A DNA stretch of 51,943 nt from Alectoria sarmentosa (GCA_009733775.1 WOGZ01000231.1:1-51943); one strand, 5' to 3'. Positions 13,140-24,784 are shown, counted from the stretch's first letter. Numbers and translations are program-made. Notes: generated by a model from the sequence alone, not told the origin.

Positions 13140-13855
13140 AAGACTTTAATAAGGCGCTCTTATGTATGTTAAATTAACATATTATCTATTTCGATATGAC
13201 TTGTTGATACGTTTTTTATATATTTTTATGTTTTCCTTCAATATTTATTATTAATTTGTAAACAAACGTAGGAGACTTTATGATTTTTTGACATATCTTA
13301 AAACGACATACATTTATTTATCTTGGTCTGGTTGACTTTATTAAAAAATATTTATATCACACGATAATTTACATATAATTATGTTGTATATGCCGAAGGC
13401 TTCTTTTATATAGGATATTATTTATATAAATAAATATTGCGATAAACTTCAAAATCATCAATTTTTTCTATGAGTGACAAAAAGTTTCAATGCGTAATTG
13501 TTATATATTAATAATAGGGCAGGCAAAATTGCAAAATAAGCATGTATTTTGTTAAGATATTTATTTTAATTAATAATCGCGCCTGTTAGACATATATCTC
13601 GCATTAATTCGATTAGTAATAATTGATTTCCATGTAATTGTCGTTATATAAGAATTGAAAAATTGTGTAATGGTTATATGAGAAATTCAATCGTTGAATA
13701 ACGATCACAACGTTGAACGGGTTTCACAATTGATATTAACCCGTTTCTCACCAGGTTTATAACGGTTATACACTTATTTTAGGTGTATATTCGATGGAAA
13801 ACGGGTGAACACCAGTTTTAAATCCCCGCGGGAGGCCCGGACAATATCTTCTTAA
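13140..13855. other. Less decayed, GC-richer patch, possible LTR or non-coding element
   Basis: Compared with both flanks this patch keeps many non-CpG C and G words: ggtctggttgac, gccgaaggcttcttttatatagg (TATA-like), gggcaggcaaaattgc, caccagg, and a GC-rich end ccccgcgggaggcccgg at about 13828-13844. Short inverted words such as acgggtt...aacccgt (13717-13744) are present. No tRNA cloverleaf, ORF or second copy was found. An LTR or MITE that has been RIPped less than its neighbours is the simplest reading, but it is unproven. Confidence 0.35.
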
Positions 13856-15329
13856 ATGATATTCTTAAATAATTAAAAAACTTTCATTTAATAATGATCG
13901 AATTCAATGTCATAATCAATGCGAAAGTGAATATATCAATTATCGTCATATTTCGAACCATTAAAAAACATTTTAAATGCGATAAAAATTGTTAAATCAA
14001 ATTTATCGAATATCAAATAAACGTTAAATCGAACAATTTTATCATTAAAAAAATAATCATTTATTTAAAATCATTTTAAAAAAACATTAAATAAATTCTA
14101 AAGATTATTACTTATAAATTAAATCATTTTATCATTTTTCAAAGATAATGTGTCGTTTATATAACTTTATTTTTATATTAATCATAAAACATAATTTATA
14201 AACATCGTCGAAAAATAAAATAAAATAATTCATTTCAACGCACATTTTAATCAACTTTTTGAGATTTTAAACGTTTAAATGATTATAATGTATATATTAT
14301 ATGCGAAAAATTACTTTATCAATTTAAGATTTCGATAAAAACTTTAAAAACTTTTAATTATTAAAAATAAATTTAATTAAAGATTCATCATAAGCGAAGA
14401 TCTTTTTATTAATAGTTATTAAAATTAAAAAAAGTTTCCCCTTAAATATCGAGCGTATAAAAACGATTTTAAATATATTTAAAAAAGAAACGTTATTTTT
14501 CGATAATAATATCGTCGAAAACAAAAATCAAAAAAAATCTTTATTTTTTTAATTATTCTTTAAAAATGAAATTGAAATCATAATTAAATATGAATTAAAC
14601 GTTTCGAAGAGTTAAAATACGCTTATTATCATTCATTTTACATTTAAATTCGATATTTTCAAAATCGATAATCATGCGATTATCGATAAAGTTATTTATA
14701 AAACGTGAAAATTAAAACGATTTAAAAATCTTAAAAATCGAAAAGATGTAAATTATATATTGAATATAAATATAATCGCGAAATTAAAAAGAAAACATCG
14801 TTATTATAATGAATAAAGTAATGATTTGCGTTTTATCGATAACTTTGAATTTAATAACTTTATAAACCTTTTTATTTAAAACGTTAAAGTTTGCGATAAA
14901 TTCGAAAGTCGATTTAAGAACGATAAAAACAATAAAAATAATATAAACGATAAAGTAATAAGCGATTTTAATTGAATAATCATCACAATTGCGTTAACAT
15001 TATTAAAATGTTTTTTTTAACTTTTCAATAAATTTGAATTCGGAATTTTCTTTTCGATCACGTTTTTCACGATCTTCTCGATTACGATTATCATAATTAT
15101 CATAATCATCGCGATCTCCGCAATCTCTTTTGTTTATATCGTTTTCATTTAATCGTTTATTACGTTAATCGCACTCGTTGATGTCGTGTTAATTTTTTTT
15201 ATAATAAATATAATATTTGCAAGTTTGAATATAAATGTAAAAATTGTTAAAATTTACGCCCATTTAAATATGATGCTCGATGACATTTTTAATAATAATA
15301 AAAACAAATATAAATTATTGAATATGTTT
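13856..15329 (-). other. AT-rich region, probably the 3' side of a decayed Copia gag
   Basis: On the minus strand at about 15130-15030 an Arg/Asp-rich stretch can be read (RDCGDRDDYDNYDNRNRED), of the sort found in charged tails of retrotransposon Gag proteins. It lies directly downstream of the gag-side repeat unit at 15330-16949, so it probably continues that element. Further left no motif could be read. Confidence 0.35.
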
Positions 15330-16949
15330 AAAAAAATCGTTAATAATAACGACGAGCGCATAGAATTCGAAATGCGTAAAATCGAATAAATTAATAATGA
15401 TATTGAGAAATCGAATTATCGTATAATTCAACGTTTATTTAATCTTATAATCTTTATTATAAACGTTATAAATTTAATTATAATTTTCGCGATACGCATT
15501 ATATTAAAATCTTAATTTTTTATAAAAATGATAAATTTTTCAATTTTCATTAAAAAGAAAAATCGCACGATTAAATTAATTTTTAAATTTTTAAATAACG
15601 TTTATAAAGATATTAATATATTTTTACGATTTATTTTCGCAAATGATCAAAATAAAAGATTTTAATTTAAAGATAATAAAGTTGAAAATGTTATAATCTC
15701 GAAATTTATATTTTTCGAACTTTTTTCAAATATTAAAAACATTAATATGATATTCGATTTTATTTCGAAAATTATCTTCGTAACGAATTCTCATCATTAA
15801 TTATGCGTTTCGATTCAAATTAAAATATTTATTTTAATGATAATAAGTTTTATTTTAACGATTAAACGATTATTTGAAACGTCTTTTATTTTAATAATAA
15901 AACTTTCGATAAACTTAATTATATCAATTTCGATTTAATGTTATAATTTAATAAGATTTAAGAAATTTTATATTTGACGTTTTCATTTAATATGATTAAT
16001 AATTTTTATAAACATTTTAATCTTTTCAAATTAATTCAAAAAGATCGAAAACTTGATTTCCAAATATTTGAATATGATATTAAAAAAAATTGATTTGAAT
16101 TTCAAGATTTAAGAGTTTTTAAAATTTAAATTTGCGCTTAAATTTATGCTCGAAAAAATGATTTATAATAAAATAAAATTTGAAAATGATAAAATTTATG
16201 TAATAAGACTTTTAAAAAATAATTAAAATAAACGACGTCGAAGAAATAAAACGCATTTTAGAATCGAAAAGATCATCGTTAATGATAAACTTTAATAATG
16301 ATTCAAAATTAATTATTTAAAAATAAGAATGAAATTAACGTAAAAGCTTGAAATAAAATCGTTATCATTATTATTATCGTTATCGCTATCGTTATTCGAA
16401 GAATCTTTAAAAATCTTTAAAATTTCAAAAATATGAAAGAAGTTTCGTTGAATTTTAAAATTGATTTAATATAATTTAAATTTTCGTTTATAAAAAGTCT
16501 TTACGTCGCAATTAAATTTTTTTTTGATAATGTTTAAAAAAGCGATACATTTGATAAATTCTAAAAGAAATATAAAAACATAAAAATGTTATTTTGAAGA
16601 AAAATCGTTTAATTTTATAAATCATAACGAATTTATAAAAAATTCGTTATTTGAATTATATTAATCGGTTTAATGATTAAAAGACTTTTTTAAAAAAAAA
16701 ACGATAAAGTTTCGAAATCGAAAACGAGATTAATAATCTTATTTCGCTCGCTTAAAACGTTCAATTATAATATCATTATCATTAAATCGCTTTATAATAA
16801 AGACTTTTTTTTTAATTTTCGAAATAAAGATTTTTTTTTGCGCTTTAATTTTAATATGTTAAACACGCGAAATAAAAAATAATTTCTTTTTAATTAATTA
16901 TTAACCTTTATCTTTATCTTTAATTCTTTAATTTTCATTACGAATATTT
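15330..16949 (-). repeat. Copia-type gag-side repeat unit, copy 1, part A
   Basis: It aligns over its whole length with 24985-26615, mostly by transitions. In copy 1 the unit is interrupted at a TATTT (16945-16949) by the Copia element, and the rest of the unit resumes at 24013. The unit lies downstream (minus strand) of an LTR and primer-binding site, so it should hold the 5' UTR and gag of a Copia-type element. No gag motif survives well enough to name a domain. A simple (ATT/ATCGTT) repeat near 16363-16398 is shared with copy 2. Confidence 0.75.
16945..16949. other. Target-site duplication TATTT (left) of the Copia element
   Basis: TATTT immediately precedes the left LTR and recurs at 24013-24017 immediately after the right LTR. 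The same TATTT occurs once, uninterrupted, in the second copy of the host repeat at 26611-26615. Confidence 0.9.
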
Positions 16950-17071
16950 TGTGGAAATATAATGTAGAACACTTAGTTGTATTGCTTTAAGAGTGCTACA
17001 AAGAAAAGTGCGATTAAGTTATAAGCGCATACGCCCGTTATGTGATCTATCACGTGACTTAAATTTCGATA
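16950..17071 (-). repeat. 3' LTR of the Copia element
   Basis: It aligns without gaps to 23891-24012. I count about 18 differences, all transitions. It runs from TGTGG to CGATA in plus orientation; the terminal CA has become TA. It contains the word atcacgtgac and a damaged gcgcat...cgccc palindrome that is intact in the other LTR. Confidence 0.9.
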
Positions 17072-17080
17072 TTCTCCTTC
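17072..17080 (-). other. Polypurine tract of the Copia element
   Basis: Read on the minus strand, GAAGGAGAA lies directly against the 3' LTR. This is the expected position and composition for the plus-strand DNA primer of an LTR retrotransposon. Confidence 0.75.
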
Positions 17081-17209
17081 GCACGCATATTCTTAAAAAA
17101 ATCGAATGTCGAATAAATAAGGTGAATCGAGCGTCGAGTAATTACAATGAGTTTAACGTTAAATAATTAATGTGAAATCATTCTTATACATCTCCTTTAC
17201 TCTTTATGC

Positions 17210-17480
17210 GCCCGATAAAAATTCGAATTTCAAATATGAGATTCGAAACTCGCGATGTTCAAAATCGAGTAAAAATAATAAAAATCCGAAAAAGGATATA
17301 ATCATTTTTTCATAAATCATTTTTATCTCATAAATCACCCTTATCCTTTATGCATCATTTCCCTTTTTTCACATAAACATCCGAATTTCAAAAACGAGAT
17401 TCGAAATTCGCGATGTTCAAAGCCGGGTAAGAAGAATGAAAATCGAAAACCTAAAAACGATTATATTCTTTTGAACATAT
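17210..17480. repeat. Direct repeat, period about 158 bp, inside the Copia 3' region
   Basis: The segment cgaatttcaaatatgagatt at 17224 recurs as cgaatttcaaaaacgagatt at 17382. Both continue with cgaaa(c/t)tcgcgatgttcaaa and a gggtaa/gagtaa word. It lies between the RNase H end and the 3' LTR, so it is probably 3' UTR sequence. Confidence 0.75.
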
Positions 17481-18369
17481 TCGTCACGATGTCACATAAA
17501 AAAAATTCCACTTTTTGACGAAAAATCGTTTTTTGATAAATTTATTTTCAGTTCATTTGATGCACATCAAAAATCGATTAATATATAATCGATGAATATA
17601 TGTGAGGGTTTATTTTCCGATTGAACGAAATATTTCGAATTGTATATGCATATATATGCATGTATGCGATCGGTTGCAAGGCTCGTGAGAGTCGTTTCAG
17701 AATATTAATGCTTGACAATAATGATTGATAACGTACATACGAAAGATGTATAATAACGATATTTATAATGTTAATAACGACAATAACATTTAAAAATATG
17801 AACACGATGATTTTAAAGATATAAATATAATGATTTCAAAAGATATTAAAATGATAACCTTGATGAGAATATTCAAGGCGATTAACGAAAAGACGACGAT
17901 AACGCATTTTTGGGTGACGTTATAGATTTCAAATTTGAATCGAATATAAATATAAATGTTTCGAAAAGAGACTCGCAAAGTTTGTGAATATAATTATAAT
18001 AACAATAAATTAATTCTTGATATGATAATGATATGATGAAATTTTGATACGTCAAGATTGATATTGAGGTTCTGCGGGTAATTTCGATCTCGATCGATCA
18101 TTCGATCGATCATTCAAAGTGTGAAAATCAATGAAATCGCTTTTTTGAAGTTAAGGGCGTTGAATAATGATAACGAGATGACTCAAACGACTTCTTTAAA
18201 ACAATGATTCAAATAACCTTAAATGAATAATGTGAAATTATTTTCATTTTAAGGGTATCGCGAAAAGCAACAAACTTATCGAGACATAAAACTTTAATAA
18301 AGTTATTAATCATTTATTTATTAATGAGAACATATTAAACATTCATAATATCATTATTAACTTTTTCGC
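17481..18369 (-). other. Copia 3' non-coding region with GC-richer words and GATC clusters
   Basis: Between the end of the RNase H domain and the 3' repeat there is no readable frame. Positions 17600-17760 keep non-CpG GC words (gtgagggttta, ttgcaaggctcgtgagag). Positions 18086-18116 contain palindromic gatcgatc words three times. It could hold a fragment of another element inserted into the 3' UTR, which would explain its length, but no boundary is visible. Confidence 0.4.
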
Positions 18370-18950
18370 GTATAAAATGATAAACGATATTAATGTGTTT
18401 AATGCGAGCATGAAATTAAACGTTTTTTATAAAAGCGATTGCGTCTTGATTATCTTCAAAGATTATAATAATTTTGAAATTCGAATCGTCAGATCGCAAA
18501 AATTAATTGAAAAAGTTCTTCAATCAAATAATTTTTTTAATAATTTATGTTTAATCGATATATTTTATTTCATAAATGAATAATATTATAATAATTTGAC
18601 GTTTATTTAATTAATTAATAACGTTATTATTTAAATTAAACAAATAATCGAAGATGAACTTTTAAATTGAATTTTCAATTCAATCAAAATCAATATAATC
18701 GAATAAATCTTTTAAAAAGCTTTTATATACGAATTTATAATGTATCGTGTTTTTAAAATATCGAAAAATTCGAATAATCGCATTTTAATGCGTTAAAATA
18801 AAATTAATTGAATATCGATTAATTAAAGAGATAACATAAACGATATCGAGATAAATTTCCAACATAATGTATATAAGAGAGTTCATAACGAATTAATACT
18901 TTTCACGAAATTTTCTAAAAATCACATAATTCTTTTCGACGAACGTTAAT
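18370..18950 (-). pseudogene. Copia RNase H region remnant
   Basis: Motifs on the minus strand follow the usual end of a Copia polyprotein. MNSLIYIMLEIYLDI near 18885-18840 corresponds to the SLMYxxxxTRPDIAY block that joins reverse transcriptase to RNase H. EDNQDAIAFIKN near 18455-18420 corresponds to CDNQxAIxLxxN. FHARIKHINIVYHFIRE near 18415-18370 corresponds to the terminal HxRTKHIDIxYHFIRE block. A stop occurs within the last block. The frame then ends as expected for the polyprotein C-terminus. Confidence 0.88.
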
Positions 18951-19033
18951 TTACGATTGATTTCGAATGATATATTAATAAAAATGAGATTTCAACATTT
19001 GAAATGATTGAGAAAACGTATAATATACGTTTT

Positions 19034-19620
19034 TTATCTCAAACGAATAATATTATTATAACGATTTCTTTTAACGATCATATTCAAATAAAAAACGTAT
19101 AATTTCAAATTTAACATATGAAATTTGACGTTTAAGACATTTTTGATTCGTTTAATAACGGCTTTATTGCGATTTATAATCAAAACATTATCAACATAAA
19201 ACGTTATAATGATCTTTTTTTTAAAATTCATAAACACATTATCGTTTAATTCGATGAAATTAAAATCGAATTTCTTTATATAAATCGAGAAATGTTAATA
19301 TCAAATTTTAAAAAATTATTTCAAATTATAAAGAGTCTTATTTAATTTATAAACCTTGATATTATCTTTATTGAAATTTTCAAATTATTAAATATAAATG
19401 TTTTTTTAAATATCGTCATAAAGAAAAACGATTTTGACGTTTATTTATTTCACGTTTCAATTTATAATCGTCGCAAACGCAAAAATCGTTTTATAATTTA
19501 TAAACTTTATTATTAATATAAAAATATCATAATAATCACGATCTTTTTATTATTCGAATTTTCAAATAATTTAACGTGTTTTATAACGAATAATTTTCTT
19601 CTCGAAATCTCGCTTTATAA
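19034..19620 (-). pseudogene. Copia reverse transcriptase remnant with YVDD changed to YVDN
   Basis: On the minus strand the domain starts with YKARFREEN near 19615 and continues with INVKIVFLYDDI (normally DVxTAFLxGxL) near 19430. It reaches the catalytic box FYVDNVLI at about 19201-19178, followed by the connection segment KRIKNVLNVKFHMLNLKL and MIVKRNR. The second catalytic Asp of YVDD is Asn, a G-to-A change in the codon, and at least one expected Trp is TGA. Both are RIP-type changes and abolish activity. Confidence 0.93.
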
Positions 19621-20269
19621 TATAAATTTAACGATTTTTAAGAATATAAACCTTTAAAAACGTTTAAATAAGGCATCAAATGTTGTTATTTATAAGGAAT
19701 TTATATTCATTTCGCATATCAAATTCTCAATTTATATGAAATATATCGTTGAAAATCGTTTATTCGTAGGTTATAAGCTCGAAGATATTAAGTTTATTAA
19801 TATAATTCGCAAAAAAGATAAAAATAATAAAAGCTTTCGTTAAAAGATCAAGCGATAAATCACGAAAATTCAAAATAATGAAATTTCTATAATCATCAAA
19901 TATCTTTTAAATAATCTCATATTTGAGATGTTCTCGCATAATTCTTATTTTAATAAATTTCGAAAATATTAATAAAGAGGAAGCGATAATAAATTTGACG
20001 ATTAATATAATAAATTTGATAAATGTTATAAACATACGCATTGCAATAATGACAAAATGAAATCTTTAAAAGCGATTAACGATTAATGATGATCGAACAT
20101 TCGCTGACGATAATCGATTTAATGATTTAATCGAAATCATAAATTCAACGTTTAACAATATAATGATATGTTATTTATTCAATATCTTTTTTATAACGAA
20201 TATTGATATAAAAAGACGTTAACGTTTATTTGAGAATTCGTGAACCTCAATTTTCTCTTCGAAATTCAC

Positions 20270-20806
20270 GAAATATGAACGCTTTTTGACGAAATGCACA
20301 TCGTTAACGCGAATAACCTTTTTTTTAATTAAATTATAAAGATGAAAAATGAATTCGTTTTCATAATCTAAAAAAATATATTTCTCATTTTTATTCATAA
20401 ATCTTTTTTAAATCCGCTTTAAAACGTAAACGATGAAATTAATAATACGCAAATGAAAAAAAATAAACTTGCGATAATAAAAGATTTTAAAAAATATAAC
20501 GATGATCTTGATGTTAAAAAAACGCATCGTCAAATAATTAATTATGATTATTATTTCAAATTAAAAAGATTTATTAAAATTAAAATTTAATAAAATTAAA
20601 TGAATTTTATTCATCAAAGTTTAATCAAATCGCTCGACGATTTTATTCATTTCGAAATTATTTATGATAATGAATTTTTGTTTAATGTTCGTATAAATGA
20701 AACATTCAAAAAAGACTTTATTAATATACTTATTTTCATTATCGAGACGAATATAATTAATTCGATAATCGCGAAACTTTAAATAAGTTTTGAAATGTAA
20801 AAACAT
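20270..20806 (-). pseudogene. Copia integrase core and C-terminal linker remnant
   Basis: The frame at 20806-20621 contains YIRLDNENKYINK..F, matching the R(T/S)DNGxEYxxxxF block with the catalytic Asp, and NNFEMNKIVERFD, matching PxQNGVAER. After a degraded stretch, EKYIFLDYENEFIFHLYNL near 20385-20330 and VIRVNDVHF near 20310 correspond to the ExCxFLGYxxxxKGYRLYxL...RDVxFDE segment after the integrase core. The order and spacing agree with a Copia pol read on the minus strand. Confidence 0.88.
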
Positions 20807-21210
20807 AATAAAAATTTCGCTTTTATAACGAATGTAATAAATCTTAAAATAATAAATAAAATCATTTTTAAACGTTATAAAATATTTATAATCGTTAAAA
20901 TCAATGAAAATTAAAAATCTTATAAGATCATTATAAAAATAAATTCGTTTGATAAAATATCGAGCGCTATAAGCGAATTATAAAAAATAACCTTTTAATG
21001 ATTCATTATATAACATTCGCAAATGTATTTTTCGATAATGTTTTTGAAAAAATTCACATTTATAATAATATTGAGAAATTTATTGAGATTTTATTGATTT
21101 AAATGATTTATGCGGGTATATTATAATTGATGAATCGAATTTAAAAAAACGTTATAAGCGATTAAAGCATTATTATCTTTTCATAAATTTAAAAAGAATA
21201 AATCGCGGTT

Positions 21211-21546
21211 TCACGTATCGATTAACGTTATATTGTTTTGAATTAAAACATAACTTTTTTTATAAAAAACGACTTTAATGTCGACATTTAAGAGCTTTTT
21301 AATCGATAAAAGATTAATATTCATATCGAACACGTATAAAATATTAAAAATCGTTAAAATAACGCGTTTGTTATTGATATTGCAATTAAGATTAATAATA
21401 TCGTAAACAAAAAATTGAATTTTGACATTTTCAATATTTTTAATAAATCGAAATTGAATTTTAATGTAAATGATGAATATCGAATAATTAACAAAGAAAT
21501 AACGAATGTAATTAAAATTTATTATAATTCGAATATCGAGATTCAT
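21211..21546 (-). pseudogene. Copia protease / pre-integrase segment remnant
   Basis: This 111-codon open frame includes ILYVFDMNINLLSIKKLL, matching the conserved NVLYVPxLxxNLLSVxxL motif between the aspartic protease and the integrase zinc domain, followed by VVFYKKSYVLI (normally VxFxxxxCxI). The protease DSGA motif expected near the N-terminus is not readable (NLDIRIIINF occupies its place). It is the longest uninterrupted Copia frame in the window but has no functional start. Confidence 0.87.
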
Positions 21547-21924
21547 AAAGTTAACGAATAATAATCATTTATTTAAATTCGAATTCGTTATTAAATTAAT
21601 AAAATTCTTATTCTAATCTGCTTGATTGATTGCATTCAAAATATTAAAATCATTCAAAATGAGATTCGAATGATTTTGATCGTTTAATTTGTTCAAAAAT
21701 GTCATATGAGTATAAAAATAATCGTTTTTTTTTGAAACATACGTTATATTAACGTTAAAATAATTATTCTTTTTTAAAGCGAAGGCGTTAAATGACGCTT
21801 CTTTAATGCGTTTATATTTAACATTTAAAACATCAATGCTCGCATAAATGATATCGATTTACATTTTCTTTTTCTTTTTTTATTCATTTATAAACTTTTT
21901 AAATTTTAAATAAAGGAACTTGAT

Positions 21925-22191
21925 TTAACATTTAATAAAAAAATGTTTGAATTTGCGATTAACGGTTTTATAAAAAATATAAATTTCGCGATTAATGAAG
22001 TCAGAGTCGCCGAAATCGCTTTTAACGAATTGTTTATTTTTATCATTATTATTGCGATGGGCGAATATAACGATATCACCCTTCTTAATTACGAGCATGC
22101 GACGCTTTTCATTCATTACACCATGAATAATCAAATCGAATTTGATTGTATTCGAATCATAAAGCATATGAATTTGAATATAAATTATCAT
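21925..22191 (-). pseudogene. C-terminal gag remnant with a ruined zinc knuckle (tentative)
   Basis: The minus-strand frame ends in IYIFYKTVNRKFKHFFIKC. With Cys-to-Tyr changes (TGY to TAY, as RIP would give on this strand) the spacing fits C-x2-C-x4-H-x4-C of a gag CCHC knuckle, but the His and last Cys are also altered. It lies just upstream of the protease segment, where the knuckle should be. A chance resemblance cannot be excluded. Confidence 0.45.
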
Positions 22192-22254
22192 AAAGACATC
22201 GTAAATTTCGTCGAATTTTATAAGAAAAAATTAAATGAGATAAAACTTCGATAA

Positions 22255-23780
22255 TGATAATAAATCGTTTAAATTAATAATTTCGACGTTAATTTTGCGA
22301 AAGTCTTTTTCGTATTAATAAACGTTTTTTTTAAAATTAATATTGATGTTGTGTAATTAACGCATAAGCTCGATATAAAATTTAAAATTTATAAATTTAT
22401 AATAAACATCGATGGCGTTTAACATAATTTGAAAATTCTTATTATGTTTTTTGATGAGTTAATGATCAACGTAATTAAAACATTAACGAATAATCATATA
22501 AATTTTAAATTTGATGATTTTAATAAAAGGTTAAAAATTGGTTAATATCAATCAATCGATGATATCTTCGTTTTATTTAATGTATTCGATAATAAATTTC
22601 AAAATAATAATGAAAATTAAAAAGAAATTATCTTTATCATTCGTAAAAACATTTTTAATAATATTTTAAGCGTTGAATTCAATTATCGATATCGAAATAA
22701 ATAAATAAAAAAATATAAAAAATTGATAATAATGATGAAAATAACGAAAATGAAAATTCTTTTATCACGATTAAAGATGAATCGAGAATGTCATTCTGAA
22801 AAAATATCGAAACGAACGAATTTAATGATGATTTAAAAAACGATTCGAACGTTTTAAAAAGAATTGATAAATGAGATCGTTTATTTTTAACGCGTAAATC
22901 AAAGATTTTAATGTCATTTAAAACGTTAAATGACTTTTCGTTAATTTTAAAATCGTTATTATACGACGATAATGTGAAAAAGATGAAATAAATGTTTTAT
23001 CAATCTTCGTTAAAATCGTTTAAGTTTTTATCGATATCAATTAATAATTATCGTTATGTTTCAAGGTTTTATAATAACAATGAGAAGTGCTTATACGAAA
23101 ATTAATAATAAATTTAAACGATAATATTATAATGAAATGATGTTAATAATATAAAGAATTTAATTTTAAATTTGATAATAAAAATTAAATTCGATTAAGA
23201 TTATATTGAATATAATTATAAGCGTGTAAATCTTTTTAAAAGATTCGCATCTTTTTTATATTATTCAATTAAAGATTCGAATTCAAAATATTCGCTTCGA
23301 CGATTATCATCGTAAAATTAAAATTAATCAGATTTTATAATCATAATAATAAAATTTTTTTGATAACAAATGAAGAATTCGATGATAAAGTTTTAATCTT
23401 TTTTTTCAAAAGGTTTTTGAGATCAAAACGTCAATTTTAAGTTATTTCAAACGATAATCAAATTAATAATAATGTTAACATTCAGTTATTCAATCTGTTT
23501 TAATCTATTTCATTAATTCAATACATCATTAAAGATGTAAATTATTAATTTGATAAAATGTCATGAAAACAAAAACGTATTCTTTTTTTTATTTAATGTG
23601 TTCGATCGCACGGTCGTAAATCATATGCGATTTCGGTTAAAAGCGAATAACTTCGGCTCGTCGAAGATTGAAAGGTTTTTAATTTTCGAATTTCGAATTA
23701 TGATCGCTTAAATCAAAGATTATCTTATAAATGAAAATTGTTCATTTTAAGAAAGTTGATTAAATAAAGATTTTTATAAT
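22255..23780. other. Copia gag region, unreadable; plus frame Asn/Asp/Glu-rich
   Basis: By position this should encode Gag on the minus strand, but no minus-strand motif was found. The plus strand around 22700-22870 reads as an acidic Asn-rich stretch (NNDENNENENSF) with few stops, which may be a compositional shadow. Patches at 23600-23680 keep GC words (gatcgcacggtcg, cttcggctcgtcgaag). Confidence 0.35.
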
Positions 23781-23878
23781 TGATTATTTCATTGCGATGA
23801 GCATAAAATGTTTAAAAATAATTATAATCATAATGATGAATAGATAAATCATATTTATAACGATCGCCGGGCAAATCC
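23781..23878 (-). repeat. Copia 5' untranslated segment shared with the B segments
   Basis: It resembles 24535-24637 and 27115-27212 (attrcgataagcataaaatg...aataataaataaat...). All three lie immediately downstream, on the minus strand, of an LTR plus primer-binding site, so this is the common 5' untranslated region of related Copia elements. Confidence 0.65.
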
Positions 23879-23890
23879 GAGTTCATAATC
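23879..23890 (-). other. Primer-binding site of the Copia element (half-tRNA iMet type)
   Basis: On the minus strand GATTATGAACTC follows the 5' LTR directly. It is a RIP-altered form of GGTTATGAGC(C/T)C, present at the same place next to the LTRs at 24650 and 27225. That sequence is complementary to the anticodon stem-loop GGGCUCAUAACC of initiator tRNA-Met, the primer that known Copia/Ty-type elements use after internal tRNA cleavage. Confidence 0.75.
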
Positions 23891-24012
23891 TGTGAAAATA
23901 TGATGTAAAACATTTAGTTGTATTGCTTTAAGAGTGTTATAAAGGAAAGTGCGATTAAGTTACGGGCGCATGCGCCCGTCACATAATCTATCACGTGACC
24001 TGAATTTCGACA
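23891..24012 (-). repeat. 5' LTR of the Copia element
   Basis: Gap-free partner of 16950-17071, bounded by TG...CA in both orientations. It carries an 18 bp perfect palindrome acgggcgcatgcgcccgt at 23962-23979 and a cacgtg box at 23992-23997. These may be the U3 promoter elements of the LTR; RIP has left them because most of their C sits in CpG. Confidence 0.92.
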
Positions 24013-24649
24013 TATTTCACAATTGAATCATCAAATATAATTATCGTCATCGAATTTTAAATGAAACGATTTATAAAATGAAAACATATTATTTATTATT
24101 TTAAAATATTTCACGCAAAGAAGTTAATAATGTTTTAAAAACTTAATAATCATATAATCACGATCGTAAAACAATATCGATATATCACGATTAATTACGA
24201 TATGCTTCAAATCGTCTTAATCGTTTTATTTTATTTCGAACGAAAATAAAAATGATATGAATTATTAACGAAAATGGCGCGAATATTAATAATGTTTTAA
24301 CGCTCGAAAAAACGATATTGATCTTTAAAAACGTTCATAATTTTTGAAAAAGCGTTATTAATTATCAAAAAAAGCGTTTTAAATGTTATTAATTTTCAAC
24401 GTTATTTTTCTCGCTTTATTTTTTACGTTCTCATTACGAACAAATCATAATTATTTCGATTTAAATAATTTTTTTTTTATAACGAACATTACTCACATTA
24501 AGAAAATTGCGATGTATAAAATATAACGATTTTTATAATTAACATCTTCATTACGATAAACATAAAATATCAAATAATAATAATAATCATAATGAATAAT
24601 AAATAAATTATATTATAACAATGTCGATGTAAGTCTGAGCTCATAACCT
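24013..24649 (-). repeat. Copia-type repeat unit, copy 1, part B (resumes after the nested Copia)
   Basis: It begins with the second TATTT and aligns without a gap to 26611-27224. It is the continuation of 15330-16949, displaced by the insertion. It ends with gagctcataacc (24638-24649), the primer-binding site, read on the minus strand. Confidence 0.85.
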
Positions 24650-24784
24650 ATCAAAATATGAAATAAAACACTTAATTATATTATTTAAAAAGTGTTATGA
24701 AAGAAAGAGCGGTTTATATACGAGCGCATTAATGATGCGCACGTGACGTCAAACCTTGACGTCACGTGACCCGGAATTTCAACA
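24650..24784 (-). repeat. Copia-type LTR (135 bp) between the two repeat units
   Basis: About 80% alike by eye to 27225-27360 and more distantly related to the 122 bp LTRs of the nested Copia. It has the primer-binding site at its left edge (5' LTR of copy 1) and also abuts the internal sequence of copy 2 on its right (3' LTR of copy 2). It contains gcgcat-taatg-atgcgc and a perfect 13 bp inverted repeat cacgtgacgtcaa / ttgacgtcacgtg (24740-24752 and 24756-24768). Confidence 0.8.

Larger units (their letters stand above)
16950..24012 (-). mobile_element. Full-length Copia LTR retrotransposon, RIP-inactivated
   Basis: A 7,063 bp element bounded by two 122 bp direct LTRs and a 5 bp target duplication. 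On the minus strand its parts are in canonical Copia order: 5' LTR (23891-24012), primer-binding site (23879-23890), gag with a zinc-knuckle relic (about 22.2-21.9 kb), protease/pre-integrase (21.5-21.2 kb), integrase (20.8-20.3 kb), reverse transcriptase (19.6-19.0 kb), RNase H (about 18.95-18.37 kb), polypurine tract (17072-17080) and 3' LTR (16950-17071). Integrase before reverse transcriptase is what separates Copia from Gypsy. All frames contain stops and the RT active site is mutated, so it cannot move by itself. It sits inside copy 1 of the 2.4 kb repeat unit. Confidence 0.92.

Noticed and set aside
18377..18583. A plus-strand 68-codon frame that looked like a Copia pre-integrase segment.
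   Set aside because: The minus strand of the same bases reads the RNase H end (EDNQDAIAFIKN, KHINIVYHF) with correct order and spacing, so the plus frame is a shadow.
19640..19830. A plus-strand frame resembling the Copia post-integrase segment (ENRLFVGYKLEDIKFINIIRKK), suggesting an oppositely oriented Copia piece.
   Set aside because: It lies in the INT-RT linker of the minus-strand Copia, which is otherwise continuous and correctly spaced. CpG-symmetrical decay makes convincing shadows on the other strand, so this is most likely chance.
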